A stretch of 49,343 nt of DNA from Halobacteriales archaeon SW_7_65_23 (GCA_003022725.1 PXSQ01000030.1:1-49343), one strand, 5' to 3'; shown: positions 9,601-17,366, numbered from the stretch's first letter. Translations and numbers: made by a program. The notes: a model not told the origin generated them from the sequence alone.

Positions 9601-11676
9601 GGGACACTGTCTGTATCAGCGGCGAACGGCACGCTCGCCAACGATACCGATCCCGACGGCGATGTGCTGAACGCCTCGGTCGTGAGCGGTCCGTCGAACG
9701 GGAGTCTCACGCTGTACGCCAACGGCTCCTTCGAGTACACGCCGGCTCCCGACTTCAACGGCGAGGACAGCTTCACCTACCAGGCAAGCGATGGAGCGGG
9801 CGGGACCGATACAGCGACGGTGACCATCAACGTTTCCGGAGTCAACGACCCACCCGAGATCACGTCCGAGCCCGCGGACGCGACCGTCGACGAAGGGAAC
9901 GCAACAGTGCTGTCGGTGGACGCGACGGACGCCGACGGAGACGTGCTGTCGTATGCCTGGAATCTCTCGGGGACCGGCAGCCTGAACGAGACGTCGGGGA
10001 CGGCAGTCAGATACGACGCTCCCAATGATATCGACGCAACGACCGACGTGACCGTGACGGTCACGGTGGACGACGGGAAGGAAACCGACTCGGCGACGGC
10101 AATCGTGACGGTCGAACCGGTCAACGAGCCGCCGACCGCCGAGAACGACAGTTACAGTGTGGACGAAGGCACGACTCTGGCGGTGTCGGCGGCGAACGGG
10201 ACGCTGGCTAATGACGCCGATCCGGACGGAGATTCCCTATCGGCGTCGGTCGTCTCCGGGCCGTCGAACGGCACGCTCACTCTCCACGCCAACGGCTCAT
10301 TCGCGTACGCGCCCGATTCGGGCTTCACCGGGACCGATTCGTTCACCTACGAAGCGAGTGACGGCAATGGTGACAGTGATACGGCGACAGTGACAATCAC
10401 TGTAACCGGATCGCAACCCACGCCAGCGAACTTCACGGTCGTGATTACAGACACGAACGCGCCGGTCGTCGAAGGGGAGACACTGACAGTCACTGCGAAC
10501 ATCACCAACACGGGCGATGTCAAAGCCACACAGACGGTGACACTGACCGATAGCGGCTTCGACGGTATCGAGCGGGACGGGATAGACGTGACGCTGGCTG
10601 GCGGCGAGTCCAACGCGTCGGTGGTTCTGGAGTGGACCACCACCGAGGGCGATGCCGGGACTGGTGATCTGACCGTCGCTACCCAAAACGATTCGACGAC
10701 TGAAGCGGTGACCATCGAGCCAGCCGACACCAACGCTCCTCCGACAGCGACTGATGATAGCTATACTGCCACCGAAGGCGAGACGCTCACGGTGAGTGTA
10801 CCAGGCGTCCTCGACAACGACACCGACCCCGATGGTGACGATCTCACCGTTTCGACGCCCGCAGAAACCGACACCGAAAACGGAACGCTCACACTGAACG
10901 CCGACGGGAGCTTCGAGTACACGCCCGATGACGGCTTCACTGGCACCGACTCATTCACCTACGAGGTGACCGACGGCAGTGGTGGGTCAGACACGGCGAC
11001 AGTAACGATCAACGTCACAGCGACTGCGACCCCGCAGTTCGCGGTCAGCATCACGAATACGAACGCACCGGTGACCGAAGGCGATACCCTCACAACGAGC
11101 GTCACCGTCAACAACGTCGGGGGTGCCGCTGGAACGCAGACGATCACGCTCGAAGCGTTCGATAGCTCCCAGGTCGACAGCCAGTCCGTCTCGCTGAACC
11201 CGGACGAAACAGCAACGATCACGCTTGAGTGGGCGACCCAAGTCGGAGACGCAGGTAGCGGCGATCTCACCGTCGCAAGCGAGAACGACACGGCGACACG
11301 GAGTGCAACAGTCAACGCTGCCGACACGAACGACCCGCCGGTCGCCAGCGACGATAGCTATACCACGCCCGAAAACGAGACACTGGCAGTCTCCGTGCCG
11401 GGTGTCCTCGAAAACGATACCGACCCGGACGGTGACAGCCTCACTGTGACGGTCCTCAACGCACCGTCGAACGGCGGACTCGACCTAAGAGCTGACGGCT
11501 CATTTGAGTACACGCCCGACGCAGGGTTCACCGGCCTCAGCACTCTCTGGACTCTCAATCGCCGGTCAGGGAATGTCGGCGACGATCACCGAAGGCGACG
11601 ACGAGAACGTCGCAGTCACCGTCGAAAACACGGGCGAGCAATCCGGGGCGTTCACGGTCACGCTCAATATCGGTAA
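3673..11676 (+). CDS. Central fragment: CARDB-like, tandem-95/cadherin-like and PKD-like repeats
   Basis: Continuous repeat protein; homology ends at ~11531 (...DAGFTGLSTLWTLNRRSG). Confidence 0.8.
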   Translation: MQETQTVTLEDTGFGGAEQDAVEVTLAGGESNESVVLEWTTADGDAGTGDVTVASENDTATEPVTVEEPASFDVAITDTNEPVIQGETLSVTANVTNTGDAQATQTITLEDTGFSGTEQDAVDVTLAGGASNASVTLEWATSSGDAGSGDVTAASENDTDSTLVTVQDPASFAVEIVDTTSPVVEGETLSVTANVTNTGDVQETQTVTLNDTGFGGAEQDAVDVTLAGGASNASVVLEWTTADGDAGTGDVTVASDNDTESRSVTVEEARANFSVSIDNTSAPVVEGDTLSVNATVKNVGDATGARDVNLTDFDGAEVDTQSVSLAAEEKTTVTLNWSTSTGDAGSDNVTVASDNDSASRNVTVNAPAFFAVTIDSANASVTEGEDVVVDYTVENTGGVSDTQDIIFRVNGTQNDTESGVTLNAGGTFSDSFVYPTGDSDVPAITVNVSSDDDGAERTVTVNGVLTAQNDSYTVDEDGSLSVSESNGTLDNDTDPDGDSLSASLDSDVSNGTLTLHDNGSFEYVPDSDFNGEDSFTYKADDGAGGTDTATVTITVNAINDAPTANDLSVTTDEDTAVSGTFDASDPDDSSLSYSIASAPSNGTVSVSGDGFTYTPDSDYAGSDSFTYEVSDDDGATDMATVTITVNAINDAPIAANDSYTVDEDGTLSVSEANGTLANDTDPDSGALSATLASDVSNGSLTLYANGSLTYTPDDGFTGTDSFTYEITDGNGGSDTATVTFNVTATATSQLDQDEYVLESDSGQTITGTSTKAAGSEVTVRIESEDLNNPFVDRQTVSVESDGTFSAEFDVSSLPEGTNLTVQLFNSNGNEIDTATARIAQPASFEVSNLDAPSTAVIGDTVTVTADVTNTGDVEGTTDVEYVFAGDVISELTQSVTLSGGATETVTFEILIIEDIPPGTYEHGVRAGDGSRFAEITILEEQPASFEVSNLDAPSTAGFGDTVTVTADVTNTGDIQGRTVVEYVFAGDVISELTQSVTLFGGATETVTFEVPISEDVPPGTYEHGVQAGDGSQFAEITIEEQPPPTAENDSYTVPEDATLSVSTENGTLANDTDPDGDALSATLVSDVSNGSLTLYANGSFEYVPDPDFNGENSFTYEASDGSGDTDTASVTITVSAVNDAPEITSGPANATIDEENATVLSVAANDADGDALSYDWNLSGIGSLNATSGASVRYDAPDELASEDTATITVTVNDSTTEITATATITVRPVNDAPEITSPPMNATVDEENSTVLSVTATDNDTTDTLSYNWTLTGNGSLNTTTSTSIRYDAPEELTSNGTATVTVSVNDSEANATATATITIVAVNGAPTAANDSYTVDEDGTLSVSAANGTLANDTDPEGGSLSASVVSWPSNGSLTLFANGSFEYTPDTDFNGQDSFTYEASDGSGGTDTASVTITVSAVNDAPEITSGPANATLDEENSTVLSVTATDNDTTDTLSYNWTLTGNGSLNTTTSTTEVTATATVTVNPVNDAPKITSSPASATVDEENSTVLSVTATDNDTTDTLSYNWTLTGNGSLNASSGTAVRYDAPDELASQEDVTLTVTVNDSITEVTATATVTVNPVNNAPEITSAPANATVDEGNETVLSVEATDNDGDALSYNWTLTGNGGLNDTSGTAVRYDAPDELASRENVAVTVTVDDGTANVSANATVTVNPVNDAPEITSGPANATVDKGNTTVLSVTAADNDTTDTLSYTWTLTGNGSLNATSGTSVRYDAPDELAANRTATVRVNVSDGTTNATATATITIVAVNDAPTTANDSYSVDEDATLSVSAENGTLANDTDPDGDILNASVVRGPSNGSLTLFTNGSFKYVPDRDFNGEDSFTYEASDRAGGTDTAMVTITVSAVNDAPEITSAPANATVEEKNSTVLSVEATDADGDTLSYTWTLAGNGSLNATSGTSIRYDAPEELAANETATVTVSVNDSTASATATVTITVVAVNDALTAANDSYTVPEDGTLSVSAANGTLANDTDPDGDVLNASVVSGPSNGSLTLYANGSFEYTPAPDFNGEDSFTYQASDGAGGTDTATVTINVSGVNDPPEITSEPADATVDEGNATVLSVDATDADGDVLSYAWNLSGTGSLNETSGTAVRYDAPNDIDATTDVTVTVTVDDGKETDSATAIVTVEPVNEPPTAENDSYSVDEGTTLAVSAANGTLANDADPDGDSLSASVVSGPSNGTLTLHANGSFAYAPDSGFTGTDSFTYEASDGNGDSDTATVTITVTGSQPTPANFTVVITDTNAPVVEGETLTVTANITNTGDVKATQTVTLTDSGFDGIERDGIDVTLAGGESNASVVLEWTTTEGDAGTGDLTVATQNDSTTEAVTIEPADTNAPPTATDDSYTATEGETLTVSVPGVLDNDTDPDGDDLTVSTPAETDTENGTLTLNADGSFEYTPDDGFTGTDSFTYEVTDGSGGSDTATVTINVTATATPQFAVSITNTNAPVTEGDTLTTSVTVNNVGGAAGTQTITLEAFDSSQVDSQSVSLNPDETATITLEWATQVGDAGSGDLTVASENDTATRSATVNAADTNDPPVASDDSYTTPENETLAVSVPGVLENDTDPDGDSLTVTVLNAPSNGGLDLRADGSFEYTPDAGFTGLSTLWTLNRRSGNVGDDHRRRRRERRSHRRKHGRAIRGVHGHAQYR
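6190..6797 (+). repeat. 303-bp (101-aa) tandem duplication inside the giant gene
   Basis: CAGCCGGCGAGCTTCGAGGTCTCCAACCTCGACGCCCCGTCGACCGCG begins at 6190 and again at 6493; the units are nearly identical. Confidence 0.85.
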
Positions 11677-14428
11677 CGGGACCGTCACCGAATCAGCGAC
11701 GACTGCCGAACTCGCTGCTGACGAAACGGACACCGTCACATTCGAAAACGTCACGGGGAGCCTCAGTCCCGGAGAATACGAGGTTGATGTGACGACTCCA
11801 GATGACGAACTGACCGGAACCCTATCGGTCTCTCAAGAACTGGAGCCAGCGACGTTCGACGTCACGATCGATACCATACCCGATACCGTTACTGCCGGTG
11901 AAGAGCTGGTCGTCGAGTACACCGTCGAGAACACTGGTGACGAGACCGCAACGCAGGACATCGTGTTCCAGATCAACGGGAGTCAGACAGCAGTTGACGA
12001 TACCGTCCAACTATCGGGTGGAGAGAGTAGCACTGGACAGTTCACCTACCGCACCGACGAGAGTGATATCCCGACCGTTGAAGTAACAATACTCAGCGAC
12101 GATGACGCGGCAACTACGAGTGTCTCCGTCGACACGACAGAGACTAACTCCCCGCCCGAGGCAAGCAATGACAACTACACCGTCTTCGAAAATGAAACAC
12201 TCTCAGTGAATGCGCCGGGTATCCTCGCCAACGACTCCGACCCCGACGGCGACGATCTCACGGTCTCGATACCGGCTACAACACCGCCCGACAACGGAAA
12301 CCTCTCTCTGAACGCCAACGGGAGTTTCGCGTACACGCCCGATAATGGCTTCACTGGCGAGGATACGTTCGCCTATGAGGTGACCGACGGCAACGGTGGG
12401 TCGGACACAGCGACAGTAACCATCACTGTGACGGAGGGAGCGGCTCCTGCCGAACCGGCACTCTCCGACCTCTCGATCGCTGGTCAAGGCACGTCGGCGA
12501 CGATCACCGAAGGCGACGACGGGAACGTCGCAGTCACCGTCGAAAACGTCGGCGAAACCAGTAGCACGTTCACGGTCACGCTCAATATCGGTAACGGGAC
12601 CGTCACCGAATCAGCGACGACTGCCGAACTCGCCGCCGACGAAACGGACACCGTCACCTTCGAGGGAGTCACTAGCGGTCTCGCGCCCGGTGAGTACGAT
12701 GTTGCAGTTACAGCCGATGACGCGAACCAGACCGGCGCGTTGACTATCTCCGAGGCATCTGACCCACCGGAGCCCGATCCCGCCGAATTCGATACGACGA
12801 TCACCAACGTGAACGACTCGGTCGTCGCTGGTGATACCGTTACGGTCGCCTATACCGTCGAAAACGTTGGCGATGAGACCGGCACGCAGGATGTCACGTT
12901 CACAGTGAACGGAACCGTCGAGACAACGGTTGCGGATATCGCTCTCGACGGGAGTGAATCGACGACTGGAACGGTCACGTACGAGACGAACGCCAGTGAC
13001 ACACCGGCCATTTCGGTTGCTATCGAAAGCGACGATGACACCGCGACTGAGACAGTCACCGTCCAAGGCGTTCCCGAACTCACCATCGGCGAGTTCGATG
13101 ACGAGTTCCCGAACGCGACGGAAGAGACCAACTACGGAACGGTTGCAATTCCGGTCGCAGAAACCGCTGGCGTCGAATCGTCGAATCTCACTGTCCAGTT
13201 AGTCATCGCGGGCGACGACGGTGAGCTCGTCAACGAGACGATCGCCGACCGTGAACTGGCGAACGAATCCGCAACGTTCGAGTTCGATGTCGGAACGATC
13301 GATGCCCCCGACGAGTACACGGCAACTGTGAGCGTCGACGCCGAAACCGCAGACTCAGTCTCCGCACGCCACGTCTTTGCGGTTGCTGCTGACGACGATA
13401 GTTCTGACTCGGACGATAGTTCTGACTCGGACGACAGTTCAGACGACGAGTCGGAACTTGAGATCGACCAACGTGACGACGGCTCGGCAGAGCGTCTGCT
13501 CCTGACGGTCCAGAATCCCGCCGACGGGGAGCAATTCGAGATCGATCTCGCAGCCGAAAACCGCCCACTAGCGACAGACATTGTGACTATCGACGCACTC
13601 ACATTCAATGCATCGAGCCAGCAGGACCTGGAGCTGACGCTCACTGCGACCTCGACGCCGACGGAGACGACACCGAATCAGACTGTGCCAGCCCAAAGCG
13701 ACGTGACGCTCGGGTATCTCAGCGTCGAGAACGGCTCCGCCGTCGAGAACGTCTCCTTCGAGTTTACACTCGACGAAGAGACGCTTGACGAGCAGGGCGC
13801 ACCGCCCGAGACGGTCGTCTTCCACCGGTACAACGAAACGTCCGAGACGTGGGTAGCGAAGAACACGACGCTCCAGAACCGCTCGAACGGAGAACTACGG
13901 TACCGGACGGTCGTCGAGTCGTTCTCCGAGTGGGTGGTGACCGCCGACCGGCCAGAGCTTACGGTGACGAACACGGCGGTTGCGACGACGACGGCTACCC
14001 CCGGTGAGTCCGTTGCGGTCGACGTGACGGTCACAAACGACGGGAATGCTGCTGGCAACCGGACGGTCGAACTGATCGCTGACGGGCAGGTCGTTGCCAC
14101 CGAAACGGTCAGTCTCGACGGGGGAGAGACACGGGACGTGTCGCTTTCGACAACGTTCGACGACCCGGGTGAGTACGACCTCGCAGTCGGCGACACTACT
14201 GTTGGCTCGGTCACGATCCAGTCCGAGACTGGCACTCCCTCAGATCCAGGAACGCCAACGGATGGGACCGACGAACCGACAGAAACGAACGAACCTGACA
14301 CGGAAACAGAGCCGTCCGACGGCGACGGAAGTGGATTCCCGTGGTGGACGGTTGTTGTCGGTATCGTGCTCACCGCCATCATCGCAGCTGCCGCCCTCTG
14401 GTACCGGAACGACAAGACTACGGAGTAA
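11504..14428 (+). CDS. C-terminal fragment: CARDB-like repeats, Asp/Ser-rich linker, PGF-pre-PGF-like domain, C-terminal TM
   Basis: SGLSIAGQGMSATITEGDD... through ...GSGFPWWTVVVGIVLTAIIAAAALWYRNDKTTE. Confidence 0.8.
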   Translation: MSTRPTQGSPASALSGLSIAGQGMSATITEGDDENVAVTVENTGEQSGAFTVTLNIGNGTVTESATTAELAADETDTVTFENVTGSLSPGEYEVDVTTPDDELTGTLSVSQELEPATFDVTIDTIPDTVTAGEELVVEYTVENTGDETATQDIVFQINGSQTAVDDTVQLSGGESSTGQFTYRTDESDIPTVEVTILSDDDAATTSVSVDTTETNSPPEASNDNYTVFENETLSVNAPGILANDSDPDGDDLTVSIPATTPPDNGNLSLNANGSFAYTPDNGFTGEDTFAYEVTDGNGGSDTATVTITVTEGAAPAEPALSDLSIAGQGTSATITEGDDGNVAVTVENVGETSSTFTVTLNIGNGTVTESATTAELAADETDTVTFEGVTSGLAPGEYDVAVTADDANQTGALTISEASDPPEPDPAEFDTTITNVNDSVVAGDTVTVAYTVENVGDETGTQDVTFTVNGTVETTVADIALDGSESTTGTVTYETNASDTPAISVAIESDDDTATETVTVQGVPELTIGEFDDEFPNATEETNYGTVAIPVAETAGVESSNLTVQLVIAGDDGELVNETIADRELANESATFEFDVGTIDAPDEYTATVSVDAETADSVSARHVFAVAADDDSSDSDDSSDSDDSSDDESELEIDQRDDGSAERLLLTVQNPADGEQFEIDLAAENRPLATDIVTIDALTFNASSQQDLELTLTATSTPTETTPNQTVPAQSDVTLGYLSVENGSAVENVSFEFTLDEETLDEQGAPPETVVFHRYNETSETWVAKNTTLQNRSNGELRYRTVVESFSEWVVTADRPELTVTNTAVATTTATPGESVAVDVTVTNDGNAAGNRTVELIADGQVVATETVSLDGGETRDVSLSTTFDDPGEYDLAVGDTTVGSVTIQSETGTPSDPGTPTDGTDEPTETNEPDTETEPSDGDGSGFPWWTVVVGIVLTAIIAAAALWYRNDKTTE

Positions 14429-14482
14429 ACGGCTGCTCGCTACCCGCCAGCCTTTATTATTGGCAGGGCCGTAGTTTTCTCT

Positions 14483-14782
14483 ATGGCTGAAATCGTCTCG
14501 ACGGCTGATACGCTGGGTGGTGCGCCCCGGATCAAGGGCAGGCGTATCGGCGTCCATCACGTCGCCAAACGGGTAATCGATGCTGGCGAATCTCCCGAAC
14601 AGGTTGCCGCCGACTACGACCTCGATATCGCTGACATCTATCGTGCTCTCGTGTACTACTACGATCATGCTGAAGAGATGCGGCGGGTTCAAGCCGAACG
14701 GCAGACCGCCTCTGACGAGTTCTCTGTTATTCGCGGTCCTGACGATCTCGACACAAAGACCCAGTCAGAGCCCGAAGCATGA
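14483..14782 (+). CDS. DUF433 family antitoxin
   Basis: IKGRRIGVHHVAKRVIDAGESPEQVAADYDLDIADIYRALVYYYDH; overlaps the next gene by ATGA. Confidence 0.85.
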   Translation: MAEIVSTADTLGGAPRIKGRRIGVHHVAKRVIDAGESPEQVAADYDLDIADIYRALVYYYDHAEEMRRVQAERQTASDEFSVIRGPDDLDTKTQSEPEA

Positions 14783-15114
14783 GGCTCCTGGCTGACGAAC
14801 ACATCCCGCCAGCGATCGTTTCTGCACTCCGTGGTGAAGGTCACGATATCGCAGTTGTCGGGGATGATATCGACCTCGGAGCTGAAGATACAGTCCTCTT
14901 GGAATACGCACGTGACACGGACCGTCTCATTCTGAGCGAAGATACTAACTTTCGCGGAGCCGATCCTGACCTGGATGTCGAGGATCAGCCGGGGATTCTT
15001 GCGTGTGAGACGGCTGCCTCACCGGGAGAAATCGCTGCGGCAATCCGTCGAATCGAGACATTCACTGACGACCTCACGGGGACCGTTCTGTACGTGCCGG
15101 GTGACTGGCTGTGA
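14779..15114 (+). CDS. DUF5615 PIN-like toxin
   Basis: MRLLADEHIPPAIVSALRGEGHDIAVVGDDIDLGAEDTVLLEYARDTDRLILSEDTNFRG: typical DUF5615 N-terminus and DxxF motif. Confidence 0.85.
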   Translation: MRLLADEHIPPAIVSALRGEGHDIAVVGDDIDLGAEDTVLLEYARDTDRLILSEDTNFRGADPDLDVEDQPGILACETAASPGEIAAAIRRIETFTDDLTGTVLYVPGDWL

Positions 15115-15183
15115 GAATTCGCTCCAGTTCGGAGCTATCCAGACATCCTACCACCTTTCAGAATTATTACGTAATCAATGTCG

Positions 15184-15336
15184 GGGCACTGTCTAGTTCA
15201 GCCATCGGCGATCTGCGATTTATCGTAACCTGAACGCGAATATGGCAACAGAAGCGTTCTGCCGCTCGAAATAGTAACCCTCACAGAGAAAATTACGGTA
15301 ATTTCCCGAACCGCCTCGCTCAACTAGACAGTACCC
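15184..15336. mobile_element. 153-bp MITE-like element, TIR GGGyACTGTCTAGTTsAGC, with 5-bp direct repeat TGTCG
   Basis: Left GGGCACTGTCTAGTTCAGC, right end reverse complement GGGTACTGTCTAGTTGAGC; flanked by TGTCG at 15179-15183 and 15337-15341; AT-richer interior without ORF. Confidence 0.75.
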
Positions 15337-15394
15337 TGTCGGTAATCTCGGAAATTCACTGATACAGTTGATAGTATGATAAGAAAGGCCGCTG

Positions 15395-15504
15395 ATACTG
15401 GTGGCTGTAAGTACGTGAAAACTCGAATTAAGAATCCAGGCGGAGCGGGTCTGTATCCGCAGATAGCAGGGACTGGTGAGTAAAAGAATTACAGCCACCA
15501 GTAT
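15395..15504 (-). mobile_element. 110-bp MITE, copy A (reverse orientation)
   Basis: Termini ATACTGGTGGCTGTAA...TTACAGCCACCAGTAT; reverse complement differs from the 45523-45632 copy at only a few positions. Confidence 0.85.
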
Positions 15505-15646
15505 GAGAAGGGATCCGAAGCAGTTTCTGATCGCGGATTTGGGCGAGACTACGCATCACAGTCTCCCTATACCCCGTGTAGTCTCAACTTCCATGGTCCC
15601 TCGGCGAGGAAAATGGTATGTTCGGTGCGGGTGTAGCGTGATCTGT

Positions 15647-15964
15647 ATGTCATACAATCAGCAACACTACAGCAACGTCGAAGAACTGGCACCGGGAATG
15701 CACTTTCTCAGGGACGAACTCGACTGCGAGAACCTGGGGATCACCGTCCTGGATGTCGACGGCAAGTGGGAGGGGAAACAGCACGATCACGCCGACGAAG
15801 GGCAAGAAGAGGTCTACCTGCTCATGGAGGGATCCGGTTCGCTCACAGTCGACGGCGAAAAGATCACACTCGGACCAGGCAAAGCGGTTCGGGTAGACCC
15901 GGAGGCTACGCGCAAACTCTTCTTCACAGAAGAGAGTACGATGGTAATCGTCGGCGCGCCATAG
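15647..15964 (+). CDS. Cupin domain protein
   Basis: HDHADEGQEEVYLLMEGSGSLTVDGEKITLGPGKAVRVDPEATRKLFF; start set at the internal ATG because the upstream ORF extension lies in the MITE. Confidence 0.85.
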   Translation: MSYNQQHYSNVEELAPGMHFLRDELDCENLGITVLDVDGKWEGKQHDHADEGQEEVYLLMEGSGSLTVDGEKITLGPGKAVRVDPEATRKLFFTEESTMVIVGAP

Positions 15965-15980
15965 CGAGCTCCGGCGCCCT

Positions 15981-17366
15981 CTAGTCCAGATTGTCCACGA
16001 GTTCGTCCGCAATCCCGACGTACTCCGCGGGCGACAGCGCCTCCAGTTCTTCCCGGACCTCCGCCGACACGTCGAGATCGTCGAACAGCTCCCTGAACTC
16101 CGCGAGCGACATTGTCTCGCCGCGAGTGAGCTCTTTGACCTGCTCGTAGGCGTCCGCGTGCCCCTCCCGACGGAGGATGGTCTGGACTGCCTCCCCGATC
16201 ACCGCCGGGTTCGCCTTCAGGTCCTCGCGCATCACTGCTTCGTCGGGGACGACTTTCGACAGCCCAGTCCCGAGTTTCTCGTAACCGATCAGGCAGTGGG
16301 CGAGCGCTGCCCCGAGGTTTCGCTTGACAGTCGAGTCCGAAAGGTCCCGCTGGAGCCGCGATTTCGTGAGATAGTCGCCCAGGAACGCCAGATCGGCGTT
16401 CGCCTTCGAGAGGTTTCCCTCGCTGTTTTCGAAGTCGATCGGGTTCACCTTGTGGGGCATCGTCGACGATCCGGTCTCGCCGGCGGTCGCCTCCTGGCCG
16501 AGGTACCGGTCGGAGACGTACAGCCACACGTCGAGGTCTAGATCCAGCAGGACGTTGTTGATCCCCCGCAGCGCGTCACAGAGTGTGGCCAGGTCGTCGC
16601 AGGGGTTGACCTGCGTGGTCAGCGGTTCGTGGTCCAGCCCGAGGTCGGCAACGAACGAGCGGGCAAAGGCTTGCCAGTCGACGTCCGGATAGGCGGCAGT
16701 GTGGGCAGCGTAAGTCCCGCTGGCTCCCGCGAGTTTCCCCGAGAGCCCGGACACTGCGCGCTCGACCCGGCCGAGTTGTCGCCCGAGCCGGGAGGCGTAC
16801 ACCGCCATCTCCTTGCCGAACGTTGTGGGCGTGGCTGGTTGACCATGCGTGCGCGCGAGCATCGGGACTGCCCGATACTCGCGGGCCATTCGAGTCAAGG
16901 AGTCGCGAACCTCGCGAACTGACGGCACGAGGACATCCTGCACCGCCGGTCCGAGCAGCAGCCGGTAGGCGAGGTTGTTGACATCCTCGCTAGTCAGCCC
17001 GAAGTGGATCCACTCCTCACAGTCGAGATCAGCCGGCAACCGCTCGCGGACGAAGTATTCGACGGCCTTGACATCGTGATTCGTCGCCGGGTACTCGCCG
17101 TACCCCTCCGTTTCGAGCTGCTTGAGGAGCGCCGCGTCGTCACCGTCGAACTCCCGGTAGAGGTCCCGTAACTGCTCGCGTTCCTCGGATGGGACCTCCA
17201 GTGGGGTCGTCTCAAGGTCGGCGAGCGCGAGCAGATACTCTACCTCGACTTCGACGCGGGCGCGGATCAGCGCCCGTTCGCTCGCGTACTCCGTGAGCGG
17301 TTCCGTGTATCGTGCGTAGCGGCCGTCCAGTGGCGAGACAGCCTCGAGCGGCCCCCGGTGGCTCAT
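15981..17366 (-). CDS. purB: Adenylosuccinate lyase
   Basis: SPLDGRY, HFGLTSEDVNN, ARTHGQPATPTTFGKE and GSSTMPHKVNPIDFENSEGN signatures. Confidence 0.97.
   Translation of the reverse strand: MSHRGPLEAVSPLDGRYARYTEPLTEYASERALIRARVEVEVEYLLALADLETTPLEVPSEEREQLRDLYREFDGDDAALLKQLETEGYGEYPATNHDVKAVEYFVRERLPADLDCEEWIHFGLTSEDVNNLAYRLLLGPAVQDVLVPSVREVRDSLTRMAREYRAVPMLARTHGQPATPTTFGKEMAVYASRLGRQLGRVERAVSGLSGKLAGASGTYAAHTAAYPDVDWQAFARSFVADLGLDHEPLTTQVNPCDDLATLCDALRGINNVLLDLDLDVWLYVSDRYLGQEATAGETGSSTMPHKVNPIDFENSEGNLSKANADLAFLGDYLTKSRLQRDLSDSTVKRNLGAALAHCLIGYEKLGTGLSKVVPDEAVMREDLKANPAVIGEAVQTILRREGHADAYEQVKELTRGETMSLAEFRELFDDLDVSAEVREELEALSPAEYVGIADELVDNLD

Larger units (their letters stand above)
610..14428 (+). 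pseudogene. Giant secreted repeat protein (adhesin/S-layer-like), broken into four ORFs (610-3210, 3104-3694, 3673-11676, 11504-14428)
   Basis: Signal peptide (RRALVLATVLVVSLGVGVTAFSGTVAAG), GLUG motifs (VGGLVG...), CARDB-like repeats, NDSYTVDEDGTLSV...NDTDPDGD...FTYEASDG...TVTITV tandem-95/cadherin-like modules, PKD-like EITS.PANATVDE modules, PGF-pre-PGF-like domain and C-terminal TM; frames alternate 1-2-1-2 with repeat homology continuing across each junction. Confidence 0.8.

Noticed and set aside
1790-12800. Tandem repeats considered as CRISPR
   Set aside because: Periodicity is ~280-300 bp, coding and divergent; no 24-40 bp direct repeats with unique spacers
610-13900. Long minus-strand ORFs across the giant gene (e.g. 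3438-4805, 5841-6428, 11822-13644)
   Set aside because: Antisense translations of repeats (Val/Ser/Thr-rich), no independent signals
15476-15646. N-terminal extension of the cupin ORF ([17 protein letters not shown]...)
   Set aside because: Begins in the MITE terminus; cupin homology begins at the ATG at 15647
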